NCBI GenBank assembly: GCA_039000515.1 | Contig: JBCFYV010000100.1 | Location: 53,939,433 to 54,003,432 of the forward strand | DNA from: Timema cristinae | Lineage: Eukaryota; Arthropoda; Insecta; Phasmatodea; Timematidae | Direction: 5' to 3' | Length of the DNA: 64,000 nt | Shown here: positions 46,101 to 55,300 of the stretch, piece after piece | How positions within the stretch are numbered: the first letter of the stretch is position 1 | Layout: each line of letters begins with the position of its first letter | The notes under the pieces: generated by a model | The model's database searches: none | Told to the model about the DNA's origin: nothing | Seen by the model: the letters and a program-made list of their open reading frames with translations, nothing else | Program-made: the position numbers and the translations under genes

Positions 46101-49100
46101 TCAAACCATTCACCTGATATCAAAGTCAACATTTGAATCAAACCATTCACCTGATATCAAAGTCAACATTCGACTCAAACTGCTCACCTGATATCAAAGT
46201 CAATATTCGACTCAAACCGCTCACCTGATATCAAAGTCAACATTCGACTCAAAGGCCTGATAGTTGTGATTGCCCAACAAAGGGAAGATGACCTCCTTCT
46301 CTAGCAGGCGTTTAGCTGCGGCTATCAGTCGCGGTAAGGCCACAGTTATCTTGAGGAAGGTGGACAGGGTGTCACCTTGGTAACCAAACAAGCTCTGCTT
46401 CTTGGTAATCTCTACTGCAAGCACAGCTTCCTGTACCTCTTCCTTGTTTGACCTCATATCATTGAGCACAGCACGGTTCAGCGAATCCTTGGGATCAAAA
46501 CATACTTTCACTCACATGTCTAGAAAACATTTACACAATATTGAAATTTTTAAAACTTCAGAGTTTAAATTAGGAGGGATAGCCAGCACACTTACCTAGG
46601 TAATACTGGAGTAGAAATTGTTTAGATATAACATTAAAAAACACATTTTTAAGGACAAGCTTTCACTGTCACAGACAGCTTCAACAGGTCAAGAGAGTAG
46701 ACTGATGCTTTTGGTTGAACTGTAAGGTTGACTGTCCACAACTTGTCCTTAAAAATGGGTTTGTGTTTTTTTTTAATGTTATATCTAAACAATTTCTACT
46801 CCAGTATCACCTAAGTAAATGTGCTGGCTATCCCTTCTAATTTAAACCATAATTTTGTTTTGGAATTTGTTTAGGAACTTTAATACTGCTTGGGGAATCA
46901 GCCTCAACGTAACTATAGGACAAACAAAACAACCAGATCCCAGAACATTAATTTGACACCTAACTCAATCTAAGACACGACTAACATGGTATGGTCATTT
47001 GAGAAGATACCAGAGAAGATATTGGATATTGAGATGGGGGGGCAGGAGACCAATAAGAACAAGGGACTGAAGGGTGTACAGAGGAGAGAGGAGAGGGGGT
47101 GAGGAGAAAGGATACACCAGAGAGACTAATGTTCCAAACAGACCTGGCCAGTGTCTGGAAACTGTTGATAATGATGATGCAATATAAGAATGCGATAGTG
47201 ATTTTTTTTTTTTAGATATAACAATCTTTAAGCCTTATTTTTTTAAGCACCGAGACTTATTACCTGTTAAGTTCTTTAGGCTTAGTTACCATTTCTATTT
47301 TCTAATCTTTCGTTATATTCCTATTTCCTTTTAGTTTCATAATTTTATACAGGATTCTCAGATTCAAATTTGAGATTCGGACCGGATATCAAATTATATA
47401 GAAGAAATGTACTTGCATTTGCATGGAAGGAGAATGAAAAACTTCACCCTCAATATACCTGCCCGAGATGAGAACCCCAGTCTCTCCGTCAAAATAAATC
47501 CAGTACAACGCAATTGTGACAACCGACGCTTGGCCTTAATGAAAGTGAACCTTTGTACACAAACTTGAATCGTATCAGCAGTTAAGTCTCACCTTGAACG
47601 GTTTACAATGCTGGTCAGTGAACACGTCTGGCGCAATCACAAAGAAGTACGGGGAGAAGCCGTGAATGTGACAACACACAGAGTTGCCCTCTATTGTGAC
47701 TCCGTACATCCTGATAACCGGGACAGGACCTATCTGGGCCCCGGGCATACCCTGGCGGGCTCTGCCTGCAACAAACACAATAACACTCGGGATGGGACCC
47801 TCAAATATTTAAGGATATTCGAGATTTAAGGATTTGAGAACAAAATCTCATTTGAAATTCAGGATAGATATTTTTTATAATTTCTAAATGAAATTTATTT
47901 TAGAGATATATAACAGTTGAATTGTGGTTCAGCTCCAACATAATTATATGCCTGACTAGACAACTAAACCCCAGACCAGTAATTTATCATTTAACTGAAT
48001 GAATGAATGTTATAATGAGTGCAGAGATAAGAATATTAGTTAAAATTGATTTACTTAAATTTCTATTTTCTATTAGGGGGCCTATCTTGTTACAATATAT
48101 TCCTATTTACTCTTATATTAAAAATTCAAATTCAAGATTTGTAAGTAAAATGAGGATTTAAATTTGATATTTGAATTCATAAATAGTGGATTCGACCCAA
48201 TTCTAATAAATAGAAGGGCATACAAATTTAAACACATTTTAGGGGAGGTTTTTAGAGGAAAGAAACCATTTCAAAGGTTTGATTTTGAGTAAAAAGAAAT
48301 TAAAACCAACTCTGGCATGATCCTTGATCCTTGTACATGTATATTTGCTGGGATGTTTAAAATGGCTTGTCCTGAGGATTGATGAGGGGAGGAACGGGCG
48401 TGTCTTACTATAAACCTGTTTCTTGAATCCCTGATACAAAGATAACGCTACGAACCTGTGTAATGGTCCATGTCTATCTGCTGGAATGTGATTGGGTCTC
48501 TCTGAGGGTTGAGGGGTGTAGGGGCGGGTCTGCTCCATCTCACACTCGTTTCCTGGGTCTCCGGACCCTGGCAAAAGAAAGAACATGACTTGACTCTCTC
48601 TCAGAAAAAAAAATGCTACAAAATTTATTATTTTTTATTATTATTATTTTTTTAAATATCTTATATATTTATTATTATCATCATCATCGCGTCTTACTAC
48701 CCGTTCGGGTTATACGCACTTACGCTAATGTGTAATGGTAGGGTGATTGTGAGATGAAATGAAGGACCTTCAGTTTAACGTGGGATCCGAACCACGGTGG
48801 AGGCCTGGCATTCCACACATTCACAAGTTGTGATTAATACACGTCTTGTCAGAGGTGAAGGAAGGGTTTGGTAATCAGATAGATCTGTGCCAGGACCGAG
48901 GATTGAACCCGGGCCCCCAGCGCAGAAGTCTGACAACTTACCCCTAGACCGCCAGGTCACCCGTTACACAATTTATTGATAGGACCTATTTATAATTAAT
49001 GATTGCAGACAATTTTTTATAATACCTGGGACTTCAGTTGCTTTTACATCCTGTAAAGACATCATTTGTAACCCCACCAAGACAGCATTCAAACCAATAG

Positions 49101-50720
49101 TTTTATAAAGCTTAGAAAAAAATGCACAGTTAATTATATAAAGTAATTCAAATTAGTATCTTTCTAAAATGGTTTCAAACTAGTTTGTAGAAATATATCT
49201 ATTTTAAAATCTTAAAAATATTGATTCATATTAATTCCTTGATAATTTTAATAATGGTAGAGCTTTCAACAAAGTTTGCCAACCTCCCCTAGCAACCCCT
49301 GACTATCCGTGTTGTTCGATTCGGCCTCCAACATGTCCATGTACGCCAATTCTGCCTCAAATGAGCCAGGGAATTCTTCGCTATCATCCTCGATGCTTCT
49401 AAAAAGAAAATATTAATTATTTCAGTAGAACATAACTTGAAGAACTTAACTTTTTGTAGTCAAAAAATTTTAATGATCAAACAAATGGCCATACATGCAT
49501 TTCAATCTCATCTTAATAAGCAGCCTAAAATCTATATAAGAAATTTAAAGAACTTTTAATTACGGTAACTTATTTTAGGATTTAACAAAGTAAACTGGGC
49601 TATGCATACTGTGGTAATTTTATATTCAATCACTAATTTACCATGCAAGTTTCAAATGTTTTTTGGCAAGCAATTAAGCTACACTTGAATTTTCAATGGT
49701 CTGGGTTGGTTGAATATCTCTTCAGTTTTCTATGTACTTCATTATAATTTTGATCTTCCAGTGGGAAAACATGGTTTCTAGAAGTCCTTTGAAAATTATT
49801 TTTATGTGGGTATCAGCATATTATGAAATATTCCAAATTATAGCCTCCTTGCTGTCAGATGAATGATTATTCCGCCACAAACAACTGAGTTGATCGCTTA
49901 ATAGCAAGAAAATTATCATATCGCCTATTCTTAAAATCCATAACACTGAAGTTTGCACTCTTCAAGACCCAGACACAGACTCTGTATTCGTAGTCTGTGG
50001 TCCTGGTCCTCAAGAAAATCTATTCACAACTAGATACAGTCCATATCTGTGATCACATGACCGTTCCAACAAATGAGATTGTCAGATACTTTTTCCAATC
50101 GAAAACTTCGAAAGAATATAGCTTACAACAAGGAACGAACACCAATTAGGCAGTTGTCAATGAAATTTTTTTTAGAAAACTTCCAGGATACTTAATCCAA
50201 TCACAAAATTAAATCTAATTATATACAATTTATTTTGGTGTCTAAGATGGATTCCTACATGCATGCCCATATTTACTCAGTTGTGAATGGTAGTCTGTTT
50301 AAACTAGTCCTTAAAAAGTTAAAGTTGAGCAACTTCTACAGAGTGAGGACTATGTGGCCAGAGCAATCTGATACTGTGGCATCGATTTCTAACGGACCAC
50401 GGACCTACAAATACGAGTCTTTTACTTTGACTTAAGTCAGGTTTGGATATAATTTAGATACTGGCTTAGGTTTACAATGGGGATTATTTTAAATTTGATT
50501 TAAAGTGTAGTACAACATTTTTAATGCCTTATGATACACAACTCAATCAATCTGTATTTGTAATGGGTTGAAATAACCAAAAAATTGTCTTCTTGATCAA
50601 GAATACAAAATTGCAACAAATAAAATTGGGATTATTAATGATAACTTATGAAAAATACCGTTTTCGTTTCGCCATAGGTGGTTCAGGTCTTCCATTTGTA
50701 AGTTTTCTTTTCATATCCAT
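28103..50720 (-). CDS. POLD1: DNA polymerase delta catalytic subunit
   Basis: Replicative B-family polymerase with 3'-5' proofreading; acts in the nucleus with PCNA. Nineteen coding exons on -: 50659-50720, 49284-49398, 48456-48567, 47593-47765, 46225-46487, 45075-45289, 42609-42775, 41163-41308, 39459-39558, 38673-38809, 36980-37144, 35695-35903, 34562-34822, 34155-34250, 32734-33043, 31262-31511, 30298-30427, 29210-29474 and 28103-28199. Phases agree at every junction; about 1091 aa (fly about 1092, human 1107). Visible motifs: [17 protein letters not shown]; Exo [12 protein letters not shown], Exo [14 protein letters not shown], Exo [13 protein letters not shown]; Pol motif [11 protein letters not shown], motif [14 protein letters not shown], motif C YGDTDS; C-terminal cysteine motifs A (CLGC..CKHC) and B (CQRC..CTSRDC, Fe-S site). 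Single-base losses break exon 11 (run 37016-37019), exon 13 (34600-34603) and exon 15 (near 32863). The first ATG was chosen as start; a second in-frame ATG lies two codons on. Confidence 0.96.
28915..29150 (+). mobile_element. LINE 3' end fragment in POLD1 intron 18
   Basis: Contains GGAAGACCAAGGGGACATGT, GTGTGGAGGAGTGTTGAGG and CAAACAGACTCGGCCAGTGG ending in (ATG)n repeats. It shares this order with 46975-47190 and, inverted, 54380-54860, so these are copies of one LINE 3' end (broken GRPRG-type C-terminus, then 3' UTR). Confidence 0.55.
31598..31805 (-). mobile_element. SINE family B in POLD1 intron 15
   Basis: On -, head CTTCGATGGTTGAATGGTTT near 31800, degenerate B box GTTTGAATCC near 31725, body TTACACTCTCCCTCCACCC. 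Confidence 0.6.
32020..32180 (-). mobile_element. SINE family C, 5' truncated, in POLD1 intron 15
   Basis: On -, it shares AATGACCAGGGACTGGATGT, TGTGCCTGTCCTAG, TATATTCTTGAATAAAATGG-like and CCACAGGCTGGAAACG segments with 55918-56165 (-) and 63400-63665 (+). The tRNA-like head is missing here. Confidence 0.5.
32345..32365. repeat. G-rich low-complexity stretch in POLD1 intron 15
   Basis: AAGGGGGGGGGAGGGGGGAA. The similar G/C-run context in nearby exons is where base losses are seen. Confidence 0.7.
35149..35412 (-). mobile_element. SINE family A, 5' truncated, in POLD1 intron 12
   Basis: (TAA)n and GTAAGACATGGTGC end at 35149-35170, body intact, B box GGTTTCAATCCTCGG near 35375. It stops inside the head at about 35412. 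Confidence 0.75.
36255..36385 (-). repeat. Dispersed repeat F in POLD1 intron 11
   Basis: On -, it matches repeat F: TTGGACAAAGAGGCATCG, GAATGAAATTGATCGCC and CCCAATCACTCGACC. A family member is also at 13680-13800. Confidence 0.5.
36720..36900 (+). mobile_element. LINE 3' fragment in POLD1 intron 11
   Basis: Reads broken [18 protein letters not shown], then [19 protein letters not shown] and [13 protein letters not shown]. Same family as 19240-20035. Confidence 0.7.
37195..37312 (-). mobile_element. SINE family B fragment in POLD1 intron 10
   Basis: Body only on - (GTTTTCCACCCTCCCTC, TAGTGTAATTAGTACAAAAG). The head is lost. Confidence 0.5.
37840..38220 (-). mobile_element. LINE reverse transcriptase C-terminal fragment in POLD1 intron 10
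   Basis: On -, it is about colinear with 7850-8330 ([24 protein letters not shown] reading). The opposite strand is open at 37756-38163 by chance. Confidence 0.6.
38265..38519 (-). mobile_element. SINE with a different tRNA head but the shared 3' tail
   Basis: On -, the head AACCCGCCTCGTGGCGTAGT is a clean A-box-type tRNA start, the B box is GAGGTTCGAATCTC near 38440, the body is of family B type (GGTTTTCCACTCTCCCTCCA), and the 3' end is ...GTAGTAAGACGCGGTGC(TAA)n, identical in type to family A. It lies in POLD1 intron 10. Confidence 0.7.
38960..39335 (+). mobile_element. LINE 3' fragment in POLD1 intron 9
   Basis: Broken frames with TATGCAGCAGAAACATGG (YAAETW), TATGGGCATGTAATGAGG (YGHVMR) and an ending CCGACCACAGGCTGG...ATGATGATGA. 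It is parallel to 44300-44545. Confidence 0.6.
41381..41815. mobile_element. PIF/Harbinger-like MITE in POLD1 intron 7
   Basis: Terminal inverted repeats GCTGTATCCGAATAGTC (41382-41398) and GACTATTCGGATACAGC (41799-41815) are perfect over 17 bp. They are flanked by TTA on both sides (41378-41380 and 41816-41818), as expected for the 3-bp target sites of PIF/Harbinger elements. The interior has subterminal copies of the CCGAATAGT motif and no coding frame of note. Confidence 0.75.
42110..42290 (-). mobile_element. SINE family B, decayed, in POLD1 intron 7
   Basis: On -, head part GCCAGTGACAGGGAGGCC, degenerate B box CTTTGAATCTTGG, then tail AATAGCCCGGACGGTAGG near 42120. Confidence 0.45.
43288..43513. 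mobile_element. Tc1/mariner-like hairpin MITE in POLD1 intron 6
   Basis: Long imperfect inverted ends: CAGTAGCCCATGGCTTCTTT on the left and AAAGAAGCCACGGGGCTACTG on the right, each bordered by TA. The right half carries a second inner palindrome (GACAGTCAAGATTTAGGTAT / ATACCTAAATGTTGACTGTG). There is no coding capacity. A right-hand partial copy is at 62064-62222. Confidence 0.75.
43811..44099 (-). mobile_element. SINE family A with target-site duplication, POLD1 intron 6
   Basis: Near full-length; (TAA)n at 43811-43828, body, B box GGGATTCAATCCTCGG near 44040, head GGTGAGCTGGTGGTCTAGG at about 44078-44096. Flanked by AAATAGTAACTA at 43799-43810 and 44100-44111. The 16-bp GTAAGACGCGGTGC tail motif is mostly deleted. 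Confidence 0.8.
44300..44545 (+). mobile_element. LINE 3' fragment in POLD1 intron 6
   Basis: Same structure as 38960-39335: a degenerate [18 protein letters not shown] reading, then CCCGACCACAGGTTGGAAAT near the end. Confidence 0.5.
45482..46260. repeat. 37-bp tandem array built from the POLD1 exon 5 end and its 5' splice site
   Basis: ACCTGATATCAAAGTCAA recurs every 37 bp from 45520 to 46223 (exactly 19 periods, 703 bp), with a degenerate extra unit at 45482. The last (46223-46257) is the genuine exon 5 end and donor. On the transcript strand each unit reads TTTGA(G/T)TC...GTTGACTTTGATATCAG|GTGA(G/A). Units fall into three sub-types (TTTGAATC..CATT, TCGACTC..CGCT, TCTACTC..), interspersed in a higher-order pattern. 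Confidence 0.97.
46563..46847. mobile_element. Fold-back element in POLD1 intron 4
   Basis: Two arms of about 97-106 bp (46563-46659 and 46742-46847) are near-perfect inverted copies: GTTTAAATTAGGAGGGATAG ... TTTTTAAGGACAAG against CTTGTCCTTAAAAA ... CTATCCCTTCTAATTTAAAC, separated by about 82 bp. No coding content. It looks like a fold-back or long-TIR MITE; the transcript could form a long hairpin. Confidence 0.8.
46975..47190 (+). mobile_element. LINE 3' fragment in POLD1 intron 4
   Basis: [22 protein letters not shown] reading, then TTCCAAACAGACCTGGCCAG and TGGAAACTGTTGATAATGAT. Same 3' end family as 28915-29150. Confidence 0.55.
47395..47512 (-). mobile_element. SINE family B fragment in POLD1 intron 4
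   Basis: On -, it shows GTTTTTCATTCTCCTTCC and a decayed B box near 47475. Confidence 0.4.
48664..48962 (-). mobile_element. Full-length SINE family A in POLD1 intron 2
   Basis: Head GGTGACCTGGCGGTCTAGGG at about 48943-48962, B box GGGTTCAATCCTCGG near 48900, conserved body, tail GGGTAGTAAGACGCG at about 48690 and an (A/T) triplet tail. One of the best-preserved copies. Confidence 0.85.
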
Positions 50721-52364
50721 TATGTTAAATTAAATTTGCAGCGAATATAAAACTTCAAGTAAAAACCTTTTTGTGTATAATGGTAAATTTGTATGTTTTC
50801 TCACTGGCGGGAAAAATGGCAAATATCATAGATAATAATATGAAACAAACTCATAGCTATAGAGATGTAAAAACTAAAAACTCAACTTTTAAGAACATCA
50901 TAAAGAAGGTCTGAGCTCATAAAACTTTAAAATCACTCTACCCATTGCTTTGGCCATGTGGATTTAAAAATAAATATATTATTGCCTTTCTTGAAAAAAA
51001 AAATAAAAAAAAAAGCTCAATAGATGTATTAAGTTTTTATTTAAATAATGATAGCTATCCATCCTGAAAAAAAATTATTATAAAATACATCGAAAATTTA
51101 AAATACACAGTCATTGATTAAAATATTTGTTTATAATGTCATCAACAGCCTCAATTGGGAGGTGTGTTAGTATAAACATCTGATATTGTGAGCAGTGAGT
51201 GACATAACGAAGAGTAAAAGTTTTGTTGTGATGAATCAGTAAACAAGCAAACTTGAAGTGCTGACACGAAAGAGAGGTGTCGACAAGCCATAAGGCGAAA
51301 TGGCCGAATGCGGGTTTAAAGAGCATGGTTCAGAGACCCTCATTGCTGGTTGATTACGGAAGATCGTAACTAGGAGATTGAGTTGCTGGTCACGAGGCCA
51401 CGGGGTCTAAGTCGTTGGGTTCACCAAGTACCAGTCAGGGTTGCCACTCGAGCCCAGGGAACCAGGTCACCGTCCGTGAAGCGACTACCTAGCTACTAGC
51501 CAAGCCGTAAGTAAAACCTCATACCACCTTGTTCAGTTACTCGCTTCTCTATAACCATTAAAGTCTTCATTGTAACTTCACTCTAACATCACATTAGTAG
51601 TAGAATGTTAGCATTAATAAAGCTTTGAAAACCCAAAACTAACGTCACTCACGAATCCCCCGTAAGTATCTATAAAAGTCCTCAGTAGCGGTGAAAATAT
51701 ATTTTATTATATTTGAAAAGGTTTTTTTATTTGAGAAACTTGAGTTTGGTACGCTTGCTATTATTAGATCAACATCATTCTGTCAACTTGCGACTGTCAA
51801 TATTTACATTTATAAGTCAGAATTTTGTTATAAACGATAATTGTAATTATACAGTGTATTACTAAGATTTAGCATTACTTAAACATTATATAAATTTTAT
51901 TTATATGTCTATTTATATTGTTGTCGATTGAATTTTTAAACTTTGGCCTACTTATTAGCTTAACCTACTTTTGAGCAAAAGAATACTTTTACCAGAAAGT
52001 ATCAACACTTTCTTATTTTACTCAAACTCGTTCTCAATTAACTTGTGTAAATCTGCCGTTACAATGTAGGCTAAGTAGAAATACTACAAGTATGCTGTTG
52101 AAAATATACATTCTAATCAGTATTTTTAATCAAATCAAACTAATTTGCTGTTATAGAGAAGTTACACCACGATGTCTACACAAAACATAAAGATGAGTTA
52201 AATAGCTTACTTTCTACTGTCAAAAATGATATTAACAGAACTTAAGTCACAAGCCAGATAAAGTGCTAAAACTGTAGTATTCTTATGGTGCCTTAACTTT
52301 TCTCAGTACTTTATTTTATTGGAAAAATATTATAAAAGTACTTTTAACTTAATGAAACAGAGCC
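50721..52364. other. Divergent intergenic region between POLD1 and the zinc finger gene
   Basis: 1.6 kb separates the two divergent starts. AT-rich, with poly(A) runs near 50993-51013. A less AT-rich block at 51340-51500 shows no exon or repeat signature. No TATA box stands out for either gene. Confidence 0.5.
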
Positions 52365-55300
52365 ATGTCTTCAGAAAGCGATACGGACATTATTAATTAT
52401 GGCGACAGCCCTCTCACTGAGCCAATGGATCTTGTGTGCCTCAAGAGAGAGATTGACTTGAATCATGATCAAGAGCTGGATATTGATCCTCGATCAAAGC
52501 TTATTGTTCAACTGGAGGTAATCAAACTGACAAATATTACAGGCCTTAAAAACAAAAATTCATAGGTCTTTGTTTATTAAATAATTGTACATACTTACGT
52601 TAAATATGTGAATGTTAATGCCAGACATTTGAAGAGAATATTAGAAATTACATTGTGTGTGTGTGTGTGTCTGTGGGTTGGAGGGTGGTTGGAGGGAAGA
52701 GAGGGGCATTAAAAGGACCCAAAGAACTTGACCTCATCCTCGCGAGATAATCAAGCACTCAATTATATATCCTCCGACATATTGTTTTATAACTTCAAGT
52801 TTAATACATTCCATAATATTTTGATAAAATTAACCAAATCAATCTAACTTTTTGAATTACAAAAAACAGGAATTAATATGTATATTTACCTAATTTATTT
52901 AAAACTAAGGTTTTTGCTACACATTACATCTAATTAGGTTTGCTGTTGATTTATAATATTTTACACTGATAACAACCAAGACTGTGAAGTCAAAGTCGTA
53001 ATCAATTTTGGGTGAGGTCGGAGTCGGTATAAAATTACCGACTCCAACTTCAAAATGAAAACTTATAAATTATAATTAGGGTGAAAAATTTTTGGTGAAG
53101 TGTTATATATTATGAAGCATGACCTTGTAACTGAAACATGAACCATAAGGAGAATACATTTTTGGAAAGTTTTGATATGCGGTTTTGGAGGACAATAGAG
53201 CAGATAAAGCGGGTGGATCAGGTGACTAATGAAGACGTCAACTGGATGGGTCACATTATTAGTTTCCATTTTAGTAGGTTTAAAAATTTTAATATAATAT
53301 TAGTTAGTACTACATTTACTATAGTAAAATTATTTTACTACAGTCATTTCTTTATTACCTACTAATTAATATACACATTTGTCGGACGGTAGAAAAATAA
53401 GGGAGTAGAAGGTGAAGGTTAGGCTACCAAATTCACAGTCCTTATGCCACTCTTAATTATTATATTATTATTATTATTAGCACCACGTCTTACTACTCAT
53501 TTGGGTTACGCACTTACGCTAATGTGTAATGGTAGGGTGATTGTGAGATGAAATGGAGGACCTACAGTTTAACGTGGAATCCGAACCACGGTGGAGGCCT
53601 GACATTCCACACATTCACAAGTTGTGATTAATACACGCCTTGTCAGAGGTGAAGGAAGGGTTTGGTAATCAGATAAATCTGTGCCGGAACCGAGGATTGA
53701 ACCCCGGACCCCCAGCATAGAAGTCCGACACCTTACCCCTGGACCGCCAGGTCACCTCCACTCTTAATACTGCACACATTATATAAATCTTTGAGATCAA
53801 TCATAACCACTTTCAATTGTTTTAAATGTTTAAAAAAAATAAAAGGTATTTTTATTTCTAGTCTATTCAAAAGAAAATGGTTATGTAATTTTAGTGTGGA
53901 TAATTCAAACAGGTAGTAATTTAATTGTCCATGTAATTCATAAAAATTTTAATGCAAATACAATGAAATAAAAATGTTTAATGTTCCCTATGTACTTTTT
54001 TTCTTTTTTTTTTAGGAATCACTACCATACAATATGGTAACTGTGACAAAAGCGACTCTTAAAAACTATTTTAATACAAAGAAAAATATCGGCAAGGCTA
54101 CGAAGCCTTTAAAAATAAGAAAAGAAGGTGTTATTCAAGAGATTGGTAATGCAATGTAAGTACTTTAGCAATAATGTTTAGTTGTTTAAAATACAGTACA
54201 ATAATTTACAGTAGCAAGAAAGGAACTTTTTTTTTGCAGTTACAAAAGTCACTAAAACCATTTTAACTTTTGTGTAGACTTTGTTAAATCATAAAATCTG
54301 CATCTGTAGCTTTTCATAGATAAAATCAACCCCTATAAAATAACACTAATTTAATAATATTAAAATGTTATCTATGTTATCATCATCAATTCACCACAAC
54401 CACCTGTCCCATCTTCGGGTTACATTTACTCTTAAACTACCCTCCTTATCTCCATAACGTTTAGAGTTTGTCGATAACCACCCTGTGTTGGACATTCTTA
54501 AGTTCATCATCATCATCATCATCATCACAAATAATTTCCAGCTGCTGTCTGGGTCTGTTTGGAACTTAAATCTCTCCAACATCTCCTCTCTCTATACCAC
54601 CTCTCCTCAACACTCCTCCACACTTCCTTCAGTCACCTGTCCCTCTGTCTTTCTCTTGTCCCTCCACTTCATTATCCAACATCATCTTTGATATCTTCTC
54701 CTCCATTCTCCTCACATGGCCGTACCACTTTAGTCGTGTCTTCTCTCTCCTGTCCTGTCTCCTCCTCAACTCACCCTCTCACTCTTCATCTTATCCATTC
54801 TTGTCACTCTTATAGTACTTCTCAGAAATTTTATTTCACCGGTTTAAATTCTCCTTTAATCCTGCTCCTTCGTTACCCACGTTTCCGCTGCACCTGTCAA
54901 TATTGTTAGAGGTTGGTCGGCAAGTGGTGAAGATCAACCTCGGACGCCCAAACAGCTTTTCAGTCACTTTTCATTGGTGGGAGAATCGAGCAGCCTAGTG
55001 TTACTCAGGCGTTCACGCCGCCAACATTGTGTTCTGTTTGTTTACAAGTCGCACATGCGCGAGCCCCTTCTCATTCAGGGGCGTCCGTCCCCATTCAGGG
55101 CGTCTGTCCCCCATTCCAGACCCGACATATCTCCCTCCAGCCTTCGGCCTCTTCTTTACACATCCTTTAATTAAAAAAAAAGTCCTATTTATTTCTCCCG
55201 CAGGTTCATCGCCCCGGAAGGGTTCACCCGGGAAATCTCGGTGTCCGAGACAGGCTTGTCGGACGGTTCAGACTCTCGGGCAAGTTCCAGAACCAAAGAC

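Noticed and set aside
45482..46260. CRISPR-like regular repeat array
   Set aside because: Units are directly contiguous with no unique spacers, lie in an intron of an animal gene, and copy the neighbouring exon-intron junction.
49975..50422. Imperfect inverted similarity (GACTCTGTATTCGTAGTCTG.. against AATACGAGTCTTTT..) in POLD1 intron 1
   Set aside because: Matches are short and gapped, and no target duplication or second copy was found. It could be a decayed MITE, but the evidence is too weak to annotate.
28103..50720. POLD1 or HARS as pseudogenes because of frameshifts
   Set aside because: All introns, splice sites, phases and catalytic motifs are intact, there are no in-frame nonsense substitutions, and the only defects are one-base run differences.
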